This document shows positions 46,830 through 57,847 of a stretch of DNA of 64,000 nucleotides, in pieces. The DNA is from Branchiostoma floridae. Its lineage: Eukaryota > Chordata > Leptocardii > Amphioxiformes > Branchiostomatidae. Location: NCBI RefSeq assembly GCF_000003815.2, contig NC_049979.1:8768985-8832984 (forward strand), in the 5' to 3' direction. The notes below the pieces were generated by a model. The model worked only from the letters and a program-made list of their open reading frames with translations, was not told the DNA's origin and did not search any database. How positions within the stretch are numbered: the stretch's first letter is position 1; every line of letters starts with the position of its first letter. A program made the translations under genes and the position numbers.

Positions 46830-48105
46830 TTTTGGAGCGCTCGCGCCCCTGGCGCTAAGTGGATCCCTTCTTCATATAAATAAGGTGTCTGGGCCGCCAT
46901 ACAGAGATTTTCCAGATATCAGATACCATAGCAAGCACAGGGTTACTGTAAACACGAGCGCTTTGTTGGTGTGCAGCCTACGTAGGCGCCGGCATATCTG
47001 GACAAGAGACGCCTTAATTTCACCGTTTTGCTATGAATGCTATGGTGATTACGTAGTAATAGCTACTCTTGTTCCTGTGGTTGACGTTTTTCGCGTAAGT
47101 CGTTGTAACCAAGGGTTGCAGACAATAGTGAGCAGATTGCCTCTACTCGCAATACGTCGAAGAAGGTTAAACACCGATTACACAGTACAAACGTCACTCA
47201 AGTAACTGGCAAGCTTTGTAAACGGTCAAAGGTTTCAGAAAGCATCCACTATCAGTTGTCAGCGGCTGAAAATAATCTTTGTTGCGCAATAAAGATTGCG
47301 CAACAACGAAACTGAACCCGGGTCGGCCTTAATTACAAGGGTAAAGGTCATACACCTGTCGGCAGTGTTTCTAAAGCTTCCGGTAGTCAAACCAAGCTAA
47401 ATGCAATGGAGAGCGGAGATATAGAAAATGTTGCGTTGTATTGTTCACAGTCACAATCTACTTTCAGGGCAGAGTGTCTACATTATTCGCAACCAATGTC
47501 TTAAAAGCTATTTTCTTAACCTTTGACCTCGATGAGGTCATCCAGCCACCTGTTTTCAGTGTTGATTGTTCAATGTGACAATGACGTCAGGGTATTCCCC
47601 AACTTTTGACGTGGCGCAGCGTATATTTAGCGTGGATGACACCGGGGCATTTCCACAGTTTCGTTCTGGCGCAGTTTGTATTCAGTCCGGACTGAGATCG
47701 GTTATATTCAGCACCTGAGGAAGAGCGGTACGTCTTGCAAGGTAATAGACTTTGTTCTGGTGTCAGTTTACAGTTCTCTTAGTTCACTGTCATTATTCAG
47801 TGAAGCCAAAGGCTACGTTAGATTCAAGGCTTCAAATACAAAGTGGCTAACGTTACAAGGCTATTCAAAGTATCAGTATTTACTGCAGAAACAGAGTAAC
47901 TGTAACGTAGGGATATGTGACACAATATTGAACTAAAAATATTCAATATCTACTACGACTGACAGTCATGTGGGTGTGCAATTACCAACAGTATCGTCAG
48001 TAATAACCACCACCAGCCTTCGGTATGTTGCAATCAAATTAAAACTCAGCTAATTGGCATTCTTTCACTACATAAATCGTGTGGCTGCATGCAGAACGCT
48101 ATCAC

Positions 48106-48315
48106 AGTAAATGCAGAAATGTTCGCGATGGATCAATGTTCGCGGTTTTCGCGGTGACCACTTCACCGCGAACTTAAAACCACCGCGAATACTTCTCTAT
48201 TATGGTATTAGACTGCAGTCTATGGTGTTACCGCGAACTTAAATCCACCGCGAAAAGTCCTTTTTCCCGCTACCGCGAAATTAAATCCCCGCGAACTTAA
48301 ATGCATTTACAGTAT
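48106..48315. repeat. CGCGAA-rich dispersed repeat (copy 2)
   Basis: About ten CGCGAA or TTCGCG motifs, the core GACTGCAGTCTATGGTG, and the end CTTAAATGCATTTACAGTA. It is the longer, inverted counterpart of 10136-10275. Confidence 0.75.
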
Positions 48316-48584
48316 TTGATTCACGACCCTTACTTTACTAGCAATCATAACGCCTCTTGAATACACCGAGAAAGGATTGCACCGTCACGCTGACGGTACG
48401 CACACGTGGACCCGTGACGGCGCATATTTGGGGGCGTTTGACAGACCTGTAAATAACATAATCTACGCAGCGTCACGGAGATGTTTTAGTAAACGCATGT
48501 GACTTTTGGATAGCCAAACCTGTGAAACCATGGCCATGTATGACTACAGTACCAACGTTACGGTTTTCACACTTTACAGATAAA

Positions 48585-51231
48585 ATGTCTGACATCTACT
48601 CCACGCTGTGGGCTCTCGACCATACCCGCCTGGAGAGAGGGGTTGACTATGACGTAAACCTATGCGTACGTATGGCTTTTACCCGAAGAGAAATTTATTT
48701 CTTGTCAATTATATCTTTAAATACAGCCTCATTGGCTTCAATTTGATTTGAACTCTATAACTTTTTAATTGTATAAAGGATTGAAGATTTATTACCATGT
48801 ATTCATGTGGCATCGTTTCTTTGCATTTTTTTCATTGTCTTTGCAGTCCTTGGAAACATGTACCTTGCACTATTGCGTAATTCTGTTTTATAATTTTGAT
48901 GTAGGGTGACAAACTGTTCCCCTTTGTGAAACAACGCAAGTTGGAAAGTATCCCAACTTATGAAGGTAAGCACAATCGAAACACTGGCTCCGAGAAAAGT
49001 CTGGTGGTGACGTCTCTCCAAAATAATCCTGTAGGTTTCATGGAAAATATGCCGTCTAATTGTGGACGTTAGCTTGTTGTAACGTTACTGTATACATGTA
49101 CACGTACGTGTGAAACATACAACAGACTGTATGGACTCCAGGAAACTTTATGGTGATGTATCACTTTAACACATAAATGGAGATTTTGATAAAACCAAAC
49201 CTAACCCTTGCCCATGAAAATGAACATATCCAATGCTGGTCAATGTCGACAGAAATATCCATGCATTTTACTGTGTGTGTAGCCTTTCTGAGGTTGCTGG
49301 ACAACTATACAGCTGACGTCAACCAACCAGAGCATGTGACACAGAAGGAACAGAACGAGGCCAGGGCGTTCCTGAACCGTTGCCTGGAGACCGAGGTGAT
49401 GCAGGAGGCACATTCCTTCTTGGCTGATGAAGGTAAGGTCATCAGATTCATGAAAATTTAGTCCTTTGATCCGAAACAACTGAGACTTCCTGTAATTTAG
49501 GTATGACTTATCACCTAAGCTTGGACGGATGGACATGAGCCGTCAGTCAGTCATTATAGAAATGGCCGTAGGTTCAGCCGAGATGTTACAACTCGTCATC
49601 CTTTTTGGATCAAGGTCACGTCAATATGCTACTTACCAACAGAGCTCAACGATCCTCAACTTTCCGGCAAATATCATCCATCTGTTTTCTATTCCATCAT
49701 TTACTTTTTCCAGGATGTGTGCCTGAAAGTAAAAAGGGGTTCAAGGACGTGTTATACAAGATGTGGTTCACACCCTACACCAGGACTCACAACGACAGGG
49801 CCCAGCGGTAAGTGTCTGTGCATGTGATGTACTAGTAGGTAGTAGGACCAATCGTGGCCGCCAAACTGCAGTTACTCAAGCAACTGGATATGATTTTGGA
49901 AACTTGATGTGTCACTTGATGTTTTACTTGTTTTGCTTTTTCCTTACACTGAAAGGTTATTTGTAGTACCAACTGTCACTGCCACAGACACAAGTAAGAT
50001 TGATGCACCATTATTAAAAGTACAACTTTCATCAACAGTTCATCCTCGGCATTTGAGCACACCTTTGTGGGAGAGACCCGCTGTGGTCACGTGATCGGTT
50101 TCCACAACTGGCTCCGTCTCTACAGCGAGGAGCGCCAGGGAAACATCCGACACAAGGGCTGCAGGGTGAGTTATCATACTGTCCTCTAAGCTTATTCTGT
50201 TTTAGATACGATTAAGCTACTAGTTTATATCTACGCTGCAAGTATGATATGTCTATATGGTTCGTGCATGTCCCCATCTCAGTGCTGCGACTGCGACGAC
50301 CGCATCATCCTCACCATTGACTTCGACTGGAAGGGCAAGAGCAAGACCAGGGACAGTTTCTTCGTCGGCACGAGCCCGGAGTTTGAGTTGGCCTTGTACA
50401 CCGTCTGTTTCCTGGCTGGGGACGGAGCGAAGACCGAGGTCGTCCTCGGGGGAGAGAGAGTCACAATCGCCACTTATAAACTGAACGGACAGATCGGGTC
50501 TTGCTATCCGATCCTGCAGGTCAGTTTTAGGGATTATTTCACTTTTAGATATCTTTCACGGTAGTTTAAGGACGGCAGCATGCGACTTTATATGTATCGG
50601 TTTTCCGTTGCATGCAGCATGTATGTAGTATTCTATCACATTGCATTGGCGTATGCAGGGTACTTCTCGCAAACACTTGTACATTACATTGGATTGAAGC
50701 CAGTTTCGATTAGTGTGGTAAAGACATCCATATGGTGGTGACATGACAATGTAGTTAGTGAACAAATTTATTTAAACTATCATTTTTTTATTATGTTTTA
50801 CAGCAACAAGATCAATCTGACACGGAATCTGATACCGAGGTAAGAATTTCCAATATTCCGGGAATCTGCTATTCTTTTTGTTTCTTTATACAGTTAGTTC
50901 CACAGTTGATCAGTTACGTAAGTACACCATCCATATACTAGTAGTTTTCTTGAATATATCCCATGTATTCCTGGACCCCTAGGATGACAGCGCTGACAAC
51001 CCAATGCTTGCTGAAGGCCTGGACTTCTTGGAGTACCTTGAAGACCAGGACATCGGTCCAGAGATGGGGAAGAGAAGGCTGAAGGGGATCTACGAGGACG
51101 ACTACACGGAGTCGTGCGGGAGGAGGTCCGGCACGCCCTTCTCACAGGTCCTGCGTACTCTCAAGTGGAACGACAAGGTGGAGATCTACATCAACAACGA
51201 TGGGGTAGACATCGTCAACATCTTGGAGTAA
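48585..51231 (+). CDS. XendoU/ENDOU-type endoribonuclease with C-terminal extension
   Basis: EndoU family enzymes cut RNA at uridines and leave 2',3'-cyclic phosphates. Exons 48585-48665, 48905-48965, 49283-49432, 49714-49807, 50039-50165, 50283-50519, 50804-50839 and 50983-51231; phases agree, 344 residues. N-terminal family signature LWALDHTRLERGVDYDVNL, then LFPFVKQRKL. Catalytic region about residues 133-153: FEHTFVGETRCGHVIGFHNW, with the expected His pair. The core ends ATYKLNGQIGSCYPIL near residue 250. A 12-codon exon and a last exon add about 95 residues: an acidic linker and a segment SCGRRSGTPFSQVLRTLKW that I cannot assign. No signal peptide is seen with this start; an upstream exon is possible because TTTACAG precedes the ATG. 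A polyadenylation signal is at 51918. Confidence 0.88.
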
Positions 51232-52402
51232 AGCTATAAAGACCATAGATTAGTGGTTTTGCTTTCCTCAAGTTTGTGTGGTTGGTACAGTCGTCTGAAA
51301 TCAATAAGGTTGATACTTCATAGTAATCTAAATGGAAATGGCACTATTCTACTCAATTGTCGTTGTAAATATAGGTGTAGAATTTATGCAAATTTGGCGT
51401 ATTTATTCTTGCTTTGGTGGACCGTGAATATGGGTACAATCCGCAGATATCATAGGGAGCAGTTCTAAGGTAATCGGGTAGATGTCGCTTTCGAGTAGCC
51501 CAAATCTGACAGACTTCACAGGATCGATATCATGTTATGAGTACGTACAAAGTGCGTGGGAATTCAGCAGGTGATGTTGGTTTTTGTGTAAGAGGATGTG
51601 GAATTATGGAATGGACCGTGGCCCGGTGTGAGTGATTGTAAATCACCTATTGATGAAATGGACAAACAGTGGAAAATAAGTCTAGAAAGATACCGATATC
51701 ATGTTGGGCGAATGTCCAACAATATCCACACAGGAAAATAACACCTGCGTCAATCCTTTATATCTTATCAAATCTGTTGTGCGTCATCCCTGAGTAAAGT
51801 CTGTTAGTATGTTTTACTTGTGTCAGGATATGTTACTGTTCTATTTACCTACGCCAGGAACGTGTTATTGTCGCTTTTCAACAAGAGTGATGTAACGATG
51901 ACAATAGCAATCTGGGAAATAAAGTATCAAGTCAACCAAAAATATTCAATTGTTTTTATTGCTTTTATTTAGATTTAAGATATAAGAACATTGTTTCTAA
52001 ATCCTTGTATGAGTAATAACATATGCATAGCTAGCTGATATGACTCATATATGAATGACGTCCCAAAAATAAAAAATACAATTGTAACAACGATTTTACT
52101 GACGATTCCTACATGTCTAGTCTAGTCTCCAAGAAAGGGAGAAAACGGAGTTTCCAATGACGTCAGACATGATAAGAAAATGACCGCAGTCATACGTATG
52201 GACGCCATGAAGGAATTCAAATGGAATCATCATATTTACATGCACTAAATTTGTTTACATCACATGTATACCACACCCTCTGTTGATAGTTCCAAGCCTC
52301 GAGAACATAAAAAGCGGATGGTCTACTACAGGTGGCACTTTTGTGACTGCGTACGTGACCCACTAGTATACTTATCGATCTGATCAACTCATTCAGAGGA
52401 AG
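51232..52402. other. 3' UTR of ENDOU-like gene and promoter region of the next gene
   Basis: AATAAA at 51918-51923 probably ends the ENDOU-like transcript. Just before the CUB-protease start there is CATAAAAAG near 52307, a possible TATA-like element about 95 bases upstream of the ATG. Nothing else recognised. Confidence 0.5.
51918..51923 (+). other. Polyadenylation signal of ENDOU-like gene
   Basis: GGGAAATAAAGTATC, about 690 bases after the TAA stop; a textbook AATAAA. Confidence 0.55.
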
Positions 52403-53865
52403 ATGTTAACTGCATTTTTCCTACTCGCCGTGTTAACCTCTTCGTGTGAGTATACATGTTTTGACTTATTGTTAAATTTTGTTAACCCCTCAGCAATAGT
52501 CTCGTCAATACATTATTTCTTTACGGTGTAAAGACTGGCTTAAATTTAAAAAAAAAATAACCTAAACTGTAGATAACATTGCTGGCATCAAGTGACAGCA
52601 ATAAAGATCGAGGACATCTTCATATAAAACCTGTAAGTTGGATGGAAATTGGATTATTACAAGCGCCAAATTATTCCAGCCAAACTATACATGGTAACAG
52701 AGCGATGTCAATATGTCTTTGTGCCTACAGCGTAAAGCCTAGCATCTCCAAAAGCCTCATCACCAAAGCTTAGCTACTTTCCCTATTCATTTATTTGCAA
52801 TGACAGGTGCATGGCATAAGGAAATGAATTCAGATTCAGTATACACATGCAGCTGCAATCATTGTTTCCCGTTTCAGCTGATGCCCAGTCCGTCTGTGAG
52901 CACCCCGCCAACCTGACATCCGACAGCGGCCAGTTCTCCAGCCCGGGATACCCAGATAACTATCCCATCAACACGCAGTGTTCATGGAGCATAACTGTGC
53001 CGGACGGGAAGCTCGTGAGGATCTCGTTCCTGAACTTTGACCTAGAAGACGACTCTGGGTGTGGGTACGACTCCCTGGTTATCCATGACGGGGACAGCAC
53101 ACTTGACTACAGACTCCTGAGCGCCTGTGGAAGCAATGTGAGTTCAGTTGAACCAATATGTCATCTTTCGACCGTAAAATGTCTTCGTAATTGGTTGAAC
53201 AATCAGCGTCACAAGAAATTTAATGTTAATTTACATTTCAAAAGTTGTCGTCTTTACCAGGTACCAATCTGATATATATTGATAGATGCCGCTACATTTA
53301 CTGTCACAAGAAGTAAACTGTTTGACGTTATATTTCTAGATTCCGCGGCCCACAGTTTCCTCAACAAACACCGTTCTCGTCGTGTTCACGTCAGACGGGT
53401 CAATCACCAAAGCCGGCTTTTCCGTTGTCTTCACATCCGAAGATGCACCAGGTGAATGTTCGGCATACTGCACTTCTGTGTTCATATACCAACTGTTTAC
53501 GTAGTTTGAATGTTTCTCTATAGTATAACTTTACTTATATAAAGATAGAAAATCGCGACCTCTTGGTACTTTTTTCAGCAACCTGTGGACCTGACGAATT
53601 CACCTGCATGACTGGTACCTGCGTAAACGTCAACGCAACATGTGATGGCGTCAACGACTGCGGAGATAACAGTGACGAGTACACATGTGGTATGTACGTC
53701 ATGGCACTACCAAAGTACAGTAGTAAATGTGATGATGGCAAGATGGTAACTATTGCCGTGTATAGATATTACAACATCTGTACTAGGTGTACTGTCAAGT
53801 AGAAGTGGTCCCATTAGTTCACATTTATCGTGGGATAACCTATATCCGTTGTATTTAGGGAAATC

Positions 53866-53904
53866 GTTATGCAAAGGTGGCCGCTAGTACAGGTTTGACT
53901 GTAT
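53866..53904. repeat. Right-end fragment of the TACAGTCAAACC transposon family
   Basis: GTTATGCAAAGGTGGCCGCT then ACAGGTTTGACTGTA; almost identical to the right end of the element at 27482-28366. It lies 21 bases before the acceptor of the protease exon 53926-54112. Confidence 0.8.
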
Positions 53905-55630
53905 GACGTTTCTCTTGCTTGCCAGGTGAAGGCCAGTGCGGCATGACGCCCATTCCGCCCGTGTTTCCCGCCAGTCGGATCGTGGGCGGGTCGGAGGCCT
54001 ACCCGGGCAGCTGGCCGTGGCAGGTGGACGTGCGGCGCCGAGGCGGGCACATCTGCGGGGCCGCGCTGATCCACAGACAGTGGGTGCTGAGTGCCGCACA
54101 TTGTTTCCAGAGGTGAGCACATAGCCTCTACCAGGCTCCGCGGATCACTGGACAAATAGTGGAAATTGGCCAGTGCGCAGTATGCTAGGGGAGTCGGTCG
54201 TCGGTGTAGGGTCCAATAGGCGAACCATTGACTCTATGGCCCGTAAACTTCACTCTATTTCTACTATCTGTCCAGCGATCTACGGAGGCTGGTAGAGGTT
54301 TGAAGTCGTGCCCACTTGTACATAAACTTCACCTAGAAAGGACTACGCTACAGCCAGATATTGGGCTGGAAGGTCCTGACGCCTCTGACTACCTCTCCGA
54401 TAGGTACTCACAGAAAACCAGGCTATCGGAAAGTGTTACGATCTCCCACCTGGTTGGAGATCAGAGGACAATGGTTGTAAAAAAAGATTTAAAATACACT
54501 ATCTCCTACCGTTCCTAAAACAGCCTTCTTTACATGTACATTTTGTCGCTGATTTTCCTTTTCCTTTCCTGCCTTCAGCAAAGAGCTGAGCATGTACACC
54601 TTCATCCTTGGGAAGTATCACAAGTTCGCCACGGACGCCACGGAGCAGGTCTTCCGCCCCGCCGTCATCATCAAACACCATGACTACGATGTACGGTGCT
54701 TATGGCTTACCTAGGCTGATAGAATAAAGACAAAAGTAGACATCTGAGTGCTATTCCTCAAGAAAACATATATTACACACGTAAGATAGAAATGACTTTA
54801 CTCTAAGATACATGTCGGTGTGGTATTTGGATGAGCCTTTGATTTCCATATCCCGTGTGTCCTCTTCTACCAAATGTAACATCACCGTTTATACAGAGGC
54901 AGAAAAGTAGTCATCACAACTAGCAAGATGACGAATTGAACGAATGCAAAAATGTTGGAGATGTATACCCTGTAACTGTTTTCTTTTTTTTCGTTTCCTT
55001 CAGTGGCGCACATCAGACAACGACATCGCGTTGATCAAGTTGGCCACCCCGGCCACCCTGACGCCGTACGTACAGCCTGTCTGCCTCCCCGAGACCGACC
55101 CCAAGGCCGGGCAGCTCACCGTGGCCACGGGGTGGGGATACACACAGGGTACGGTTAGAACATGGCGGCAAACCGGACTGCAATAGCACACATATCACTG
55201 CCTTTCGATCGTTCGTGTCTATGCCATATCTATTCATCTCAGCTAAGTTTGGTCATTAATTCAAGTGAGTTATCAATGACATTGTTGTCAAAGCGAACAA
55301 CCTCAAAATTATTTTTCGTCCTTAAAATGTCAGGAAGATATCACGGAAATTAAAGCGCCATAATATGGACATAGGCACAACAAAACACTTGGAATGACAG
55401 GAGTTTCTATTTTCTTGGTAAGATAATGATGGACATTATCCTCTGAGGTAATCATTTAGCTGATACTTACAAATTACTAAACTATATATCTACATTTCTC
55501 ATATCACGTTCGCAGGTACTGGTGGGGATGACGTGTTGAAGCAGGTCCTGTTGCCGGTAGTGAAGACCAGTAAGTGTAACTCCACCTCCATGCACGATGG
55601 CAGCATCACGGAGAACATGCTGTGTGCCGG

Positions 55631-56775
55631 TGTGACAGCGATCTCGCCCCCCCGTGATCTCGCCCCCCCCCCGGGGGCGAAATCACTAGCGATCTCGCCC
55701 CCCCGGGGCGAAATCACTAGCGATCTCGCCCTCCCCGGCTAGTGATCTCGCCCCCCTACCTCGCCCCCCTTTAGCGATTTCGCCCCCCCCCCCAAAAAAA
55801 ACGGGTTTACATGACATTTTAGAAGTTGATTGGTATAAATCACAAAATGCAGTTTCAGAATGATATAAGTACGCGAGTTTGATACATAACTCCATTCATA
55901 GTATCAATATTAACGTAATTACATGGTAATAAGATAGTTGAACTTGTTTCAGACAAGGAGGGTTGGGTCCCTTGTATTCCAATTATTGCATATACCTGAG
56001 TCTTGACATAAGATTATTTCATTGTATTCACCTGTCCTCAAGCAACCTATATATCTCCAATATGAAGTCTCTACCATGAAGTGACCACAAAATAACTATG
56101 TAATGTCTTTATTAATTATGCAAATATTAGGTATTAATTAGAATAACGCACATTTTGGTATATGCACCTGGCCAAGGGATATCTTCACCTCCAACATGAC
56201 TGTTTTTTCTAGTATCTAGGAACTGATGCATTTACCCGTGTTTCTTAAGACTGGTACTTTACCAGTGTTTGTGTAGCATTTAGCAACAGCTATATCAACT
56301 TGCGCGTAGATAGTGTTTATAATGAGAAACTATTATTCACGTGTGTTTTTGTTAGTGCTTTGGAAATGTTTCCAGCACAAGAAAGAAAACACTGTGACAA
56401 ATTGAAAACATATAGCTGACGTACCATACCATAGACGGTGTTGATTTATACGTTCGCAGTAGCACTGTTTTTATGCCACCTCAGCTGCAAAAATTGTCTT
56501 TTTCATTTCAATGTTATGTTTGCACCGAACAATATAGTATCGACTTTCGAGGTATGACATCTTACGGTACGGTAATAAGGTGCCATATAGGTACCAGGTA
56601 ACACACCATATACATTACTCCCCAGGTGCAGTATAGTGCCAGGTAGCGCACCTGTAATATGTAGTAACCAGCTGCTTTTGGGGGGGGGGGCGAAAACGCT
56701 AAAGGGGGGCGAAAACGCTAGTGATCTCGCCCCCCGGGGGGGCGAGATCACAGGGGGGGCGAGATCGCTGTCACA
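55631..56775. mobile_element. 1145-bp inverted-repeat transposon inside a protease exon
   Basis: Begins TGTGACAGCGATCTCGCC (55631) and ends with its exact reverse complement at 56775. Both sides carry CCGG (55627-55630 and 56776-56779), so the target duplication is 4 bp. Removing the element and one CCGG restores MLCAG-YQEG in frame. Subterminal regions are arrays of GATCTCGCCCCCC and GGGGGGCGAGATC modules mixed with GCGAAATCACTAGC. The middle is AT-rich with no reading frame of note, so it is non-autonomous. TGTNR ends and a 4-bp duplication are features reported for Ginger-type transposons; that assignment is tentative. Confidence 0.9.
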
Positions 56776-57212
56776 CCGGGTACCAGGAGGGGCAGCAGGA
56801 CACGTGTGATGTAAAGATCAAATACGTTTTCATTCCCAACAGAGCTCTCTACAAAAATACTGTCACTTTTGACAGGATTCTTTTAAGATGCTTGTGATTC
56901 TTAAAGTGGTCATACCTTTAAATTTTGTGACCACCTGTCTACTTTGACCGTTTTCCTCAAGTCCCACGAGTGATTATTGAACAGGCAGGGATTTTCTAGA
57001 ACTTCGAAGTTTTAGTTAATTCTGTGCTGACATCTTTCCAGGGAGACAGTGGCGGACCGCTCGTGTATCCTGACAACACGGACCAAACATGGCGCCTCGC
57101 CGGGCTCACCAGCTGGGGTAGCGTGCCGTGTGCAGCGAGCATGCGCCCTGGCGTGTACACGCGCGTCACCAGGTACCTCCAATGGATACAGGAGAAAATG
57201 GCAGCTTACTGA

Positions 57213-57847
57213 ATACCATCACGATGGACATTTTGCCACTAGGCTTTCATCCGTTGCCATCATTCACCGTTTCCCGACTTAAATTGTAGGGTAAAAGCGC
57301 AAATGCCGACTATTTAACACGATCAGTGGGAAAGAATCGACTCATATTGTTGGTAATAGGTTATAACAGATACACAACATCTACATAGCAAGAAACGTAC
57401 CTTGATCTAACTTTAATAATTTTATATAAACACAAAGTAATGCCGATGCCCACACTTTTCAGTATAAGCAGTGATGACAATGTAAGTCTCTGTATTGTCT
57501 TATTCGTTGGTGAACAAATTAAAGTGTACAGTATATCTTTCCGTAAGCACCAGTTTTTATTGTCATTCATTCCATTCTACATTCGATAAGTCTGTTATGA
57601 AATTAGCATGAAGTGCTTTACTTCTTCGTGCGGTGCACAAATATCCGCCAAAAGGAAACGCTAATATTTACAACTCGGATATGTCATTGTTTATTTGCGT
57701 GTAATGCTCACCGTTTGAAATTGGGCAACAAAGTTAGCAACGAGAAAAACAAAACAAGAGATCGTTCATTACAACAGTTAAATTTCTGTCTAAACGTTAA
57801 ACGTGACAATTTTCACGCGCACTTCTCAAGACAGAAGAATATACTTT
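57213..57847. other. Convergent 3' UTRs of the two protease genes
   Basis: ATTAAA at 57518-57523 could end the plus-strand protease. TTTATT at 57556-57561 (AATAAA on minus) could end the kringle protease, about 290 bases past its stop. The two transcripts would end almost back to back. No other content seen. Confidence 0.5.

Larger units (their letters stand above)
45880..48584. other. Head-to-head spacer between SLC51A-like and ENDOU-like genes
   Basis: Contains the 5' regions of both genes, a short open frame with a strong Kozak context at 46668 and a CGCGAA-rich repeat at 48106-48315. TATATTTA at about 47621 and several CAAT motifs are visible but unassigned. An open frame of 173 codons at 46684-47205 has no recognisable content. 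Confidence 0.5.
52403..57212 (+). pseudogene. CUB-LDLa-trypsin serine protease, disrupted by an inserted element
   Basis: Secreted multidomain protease. Exons 52403-52445, 52878-53137, 53340-53451, 53579-53689, 53926-54112, 54579-54690, 55004-55148, 55516-56810 (split by the insert 55631-56775) and 57042-57212. Signal peptide MLTAFFLLAVLTSS; CUB domain (SGQFSSPGYPDNYPINTQC); LDL-receptor class A domain ([16 protein letters not shown]); trypsin domain with activation site SRIVGGSE, His in SAAHC, Asp in DNDIALIKL and Ser in GDSGGP. Asp before TCD in QQDTCD is the S1-pocket residue, so cleavage after Arg/Lys is expected. Without the insert all phases close, for 428 residues. As read here, translation enters the element after MLCAG and stops at 55742, losing the catalytic Ser exon. 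Other haplotypes may be intact. Confidence 0.85.

Noticed and set aside
46684-47205. 173-codon open frame on plus strand
   Set aside because: The translation resembles no family I know, has no exon signals, and overlaps the small open frame at 46668 in another frame. Length alone is not enough.
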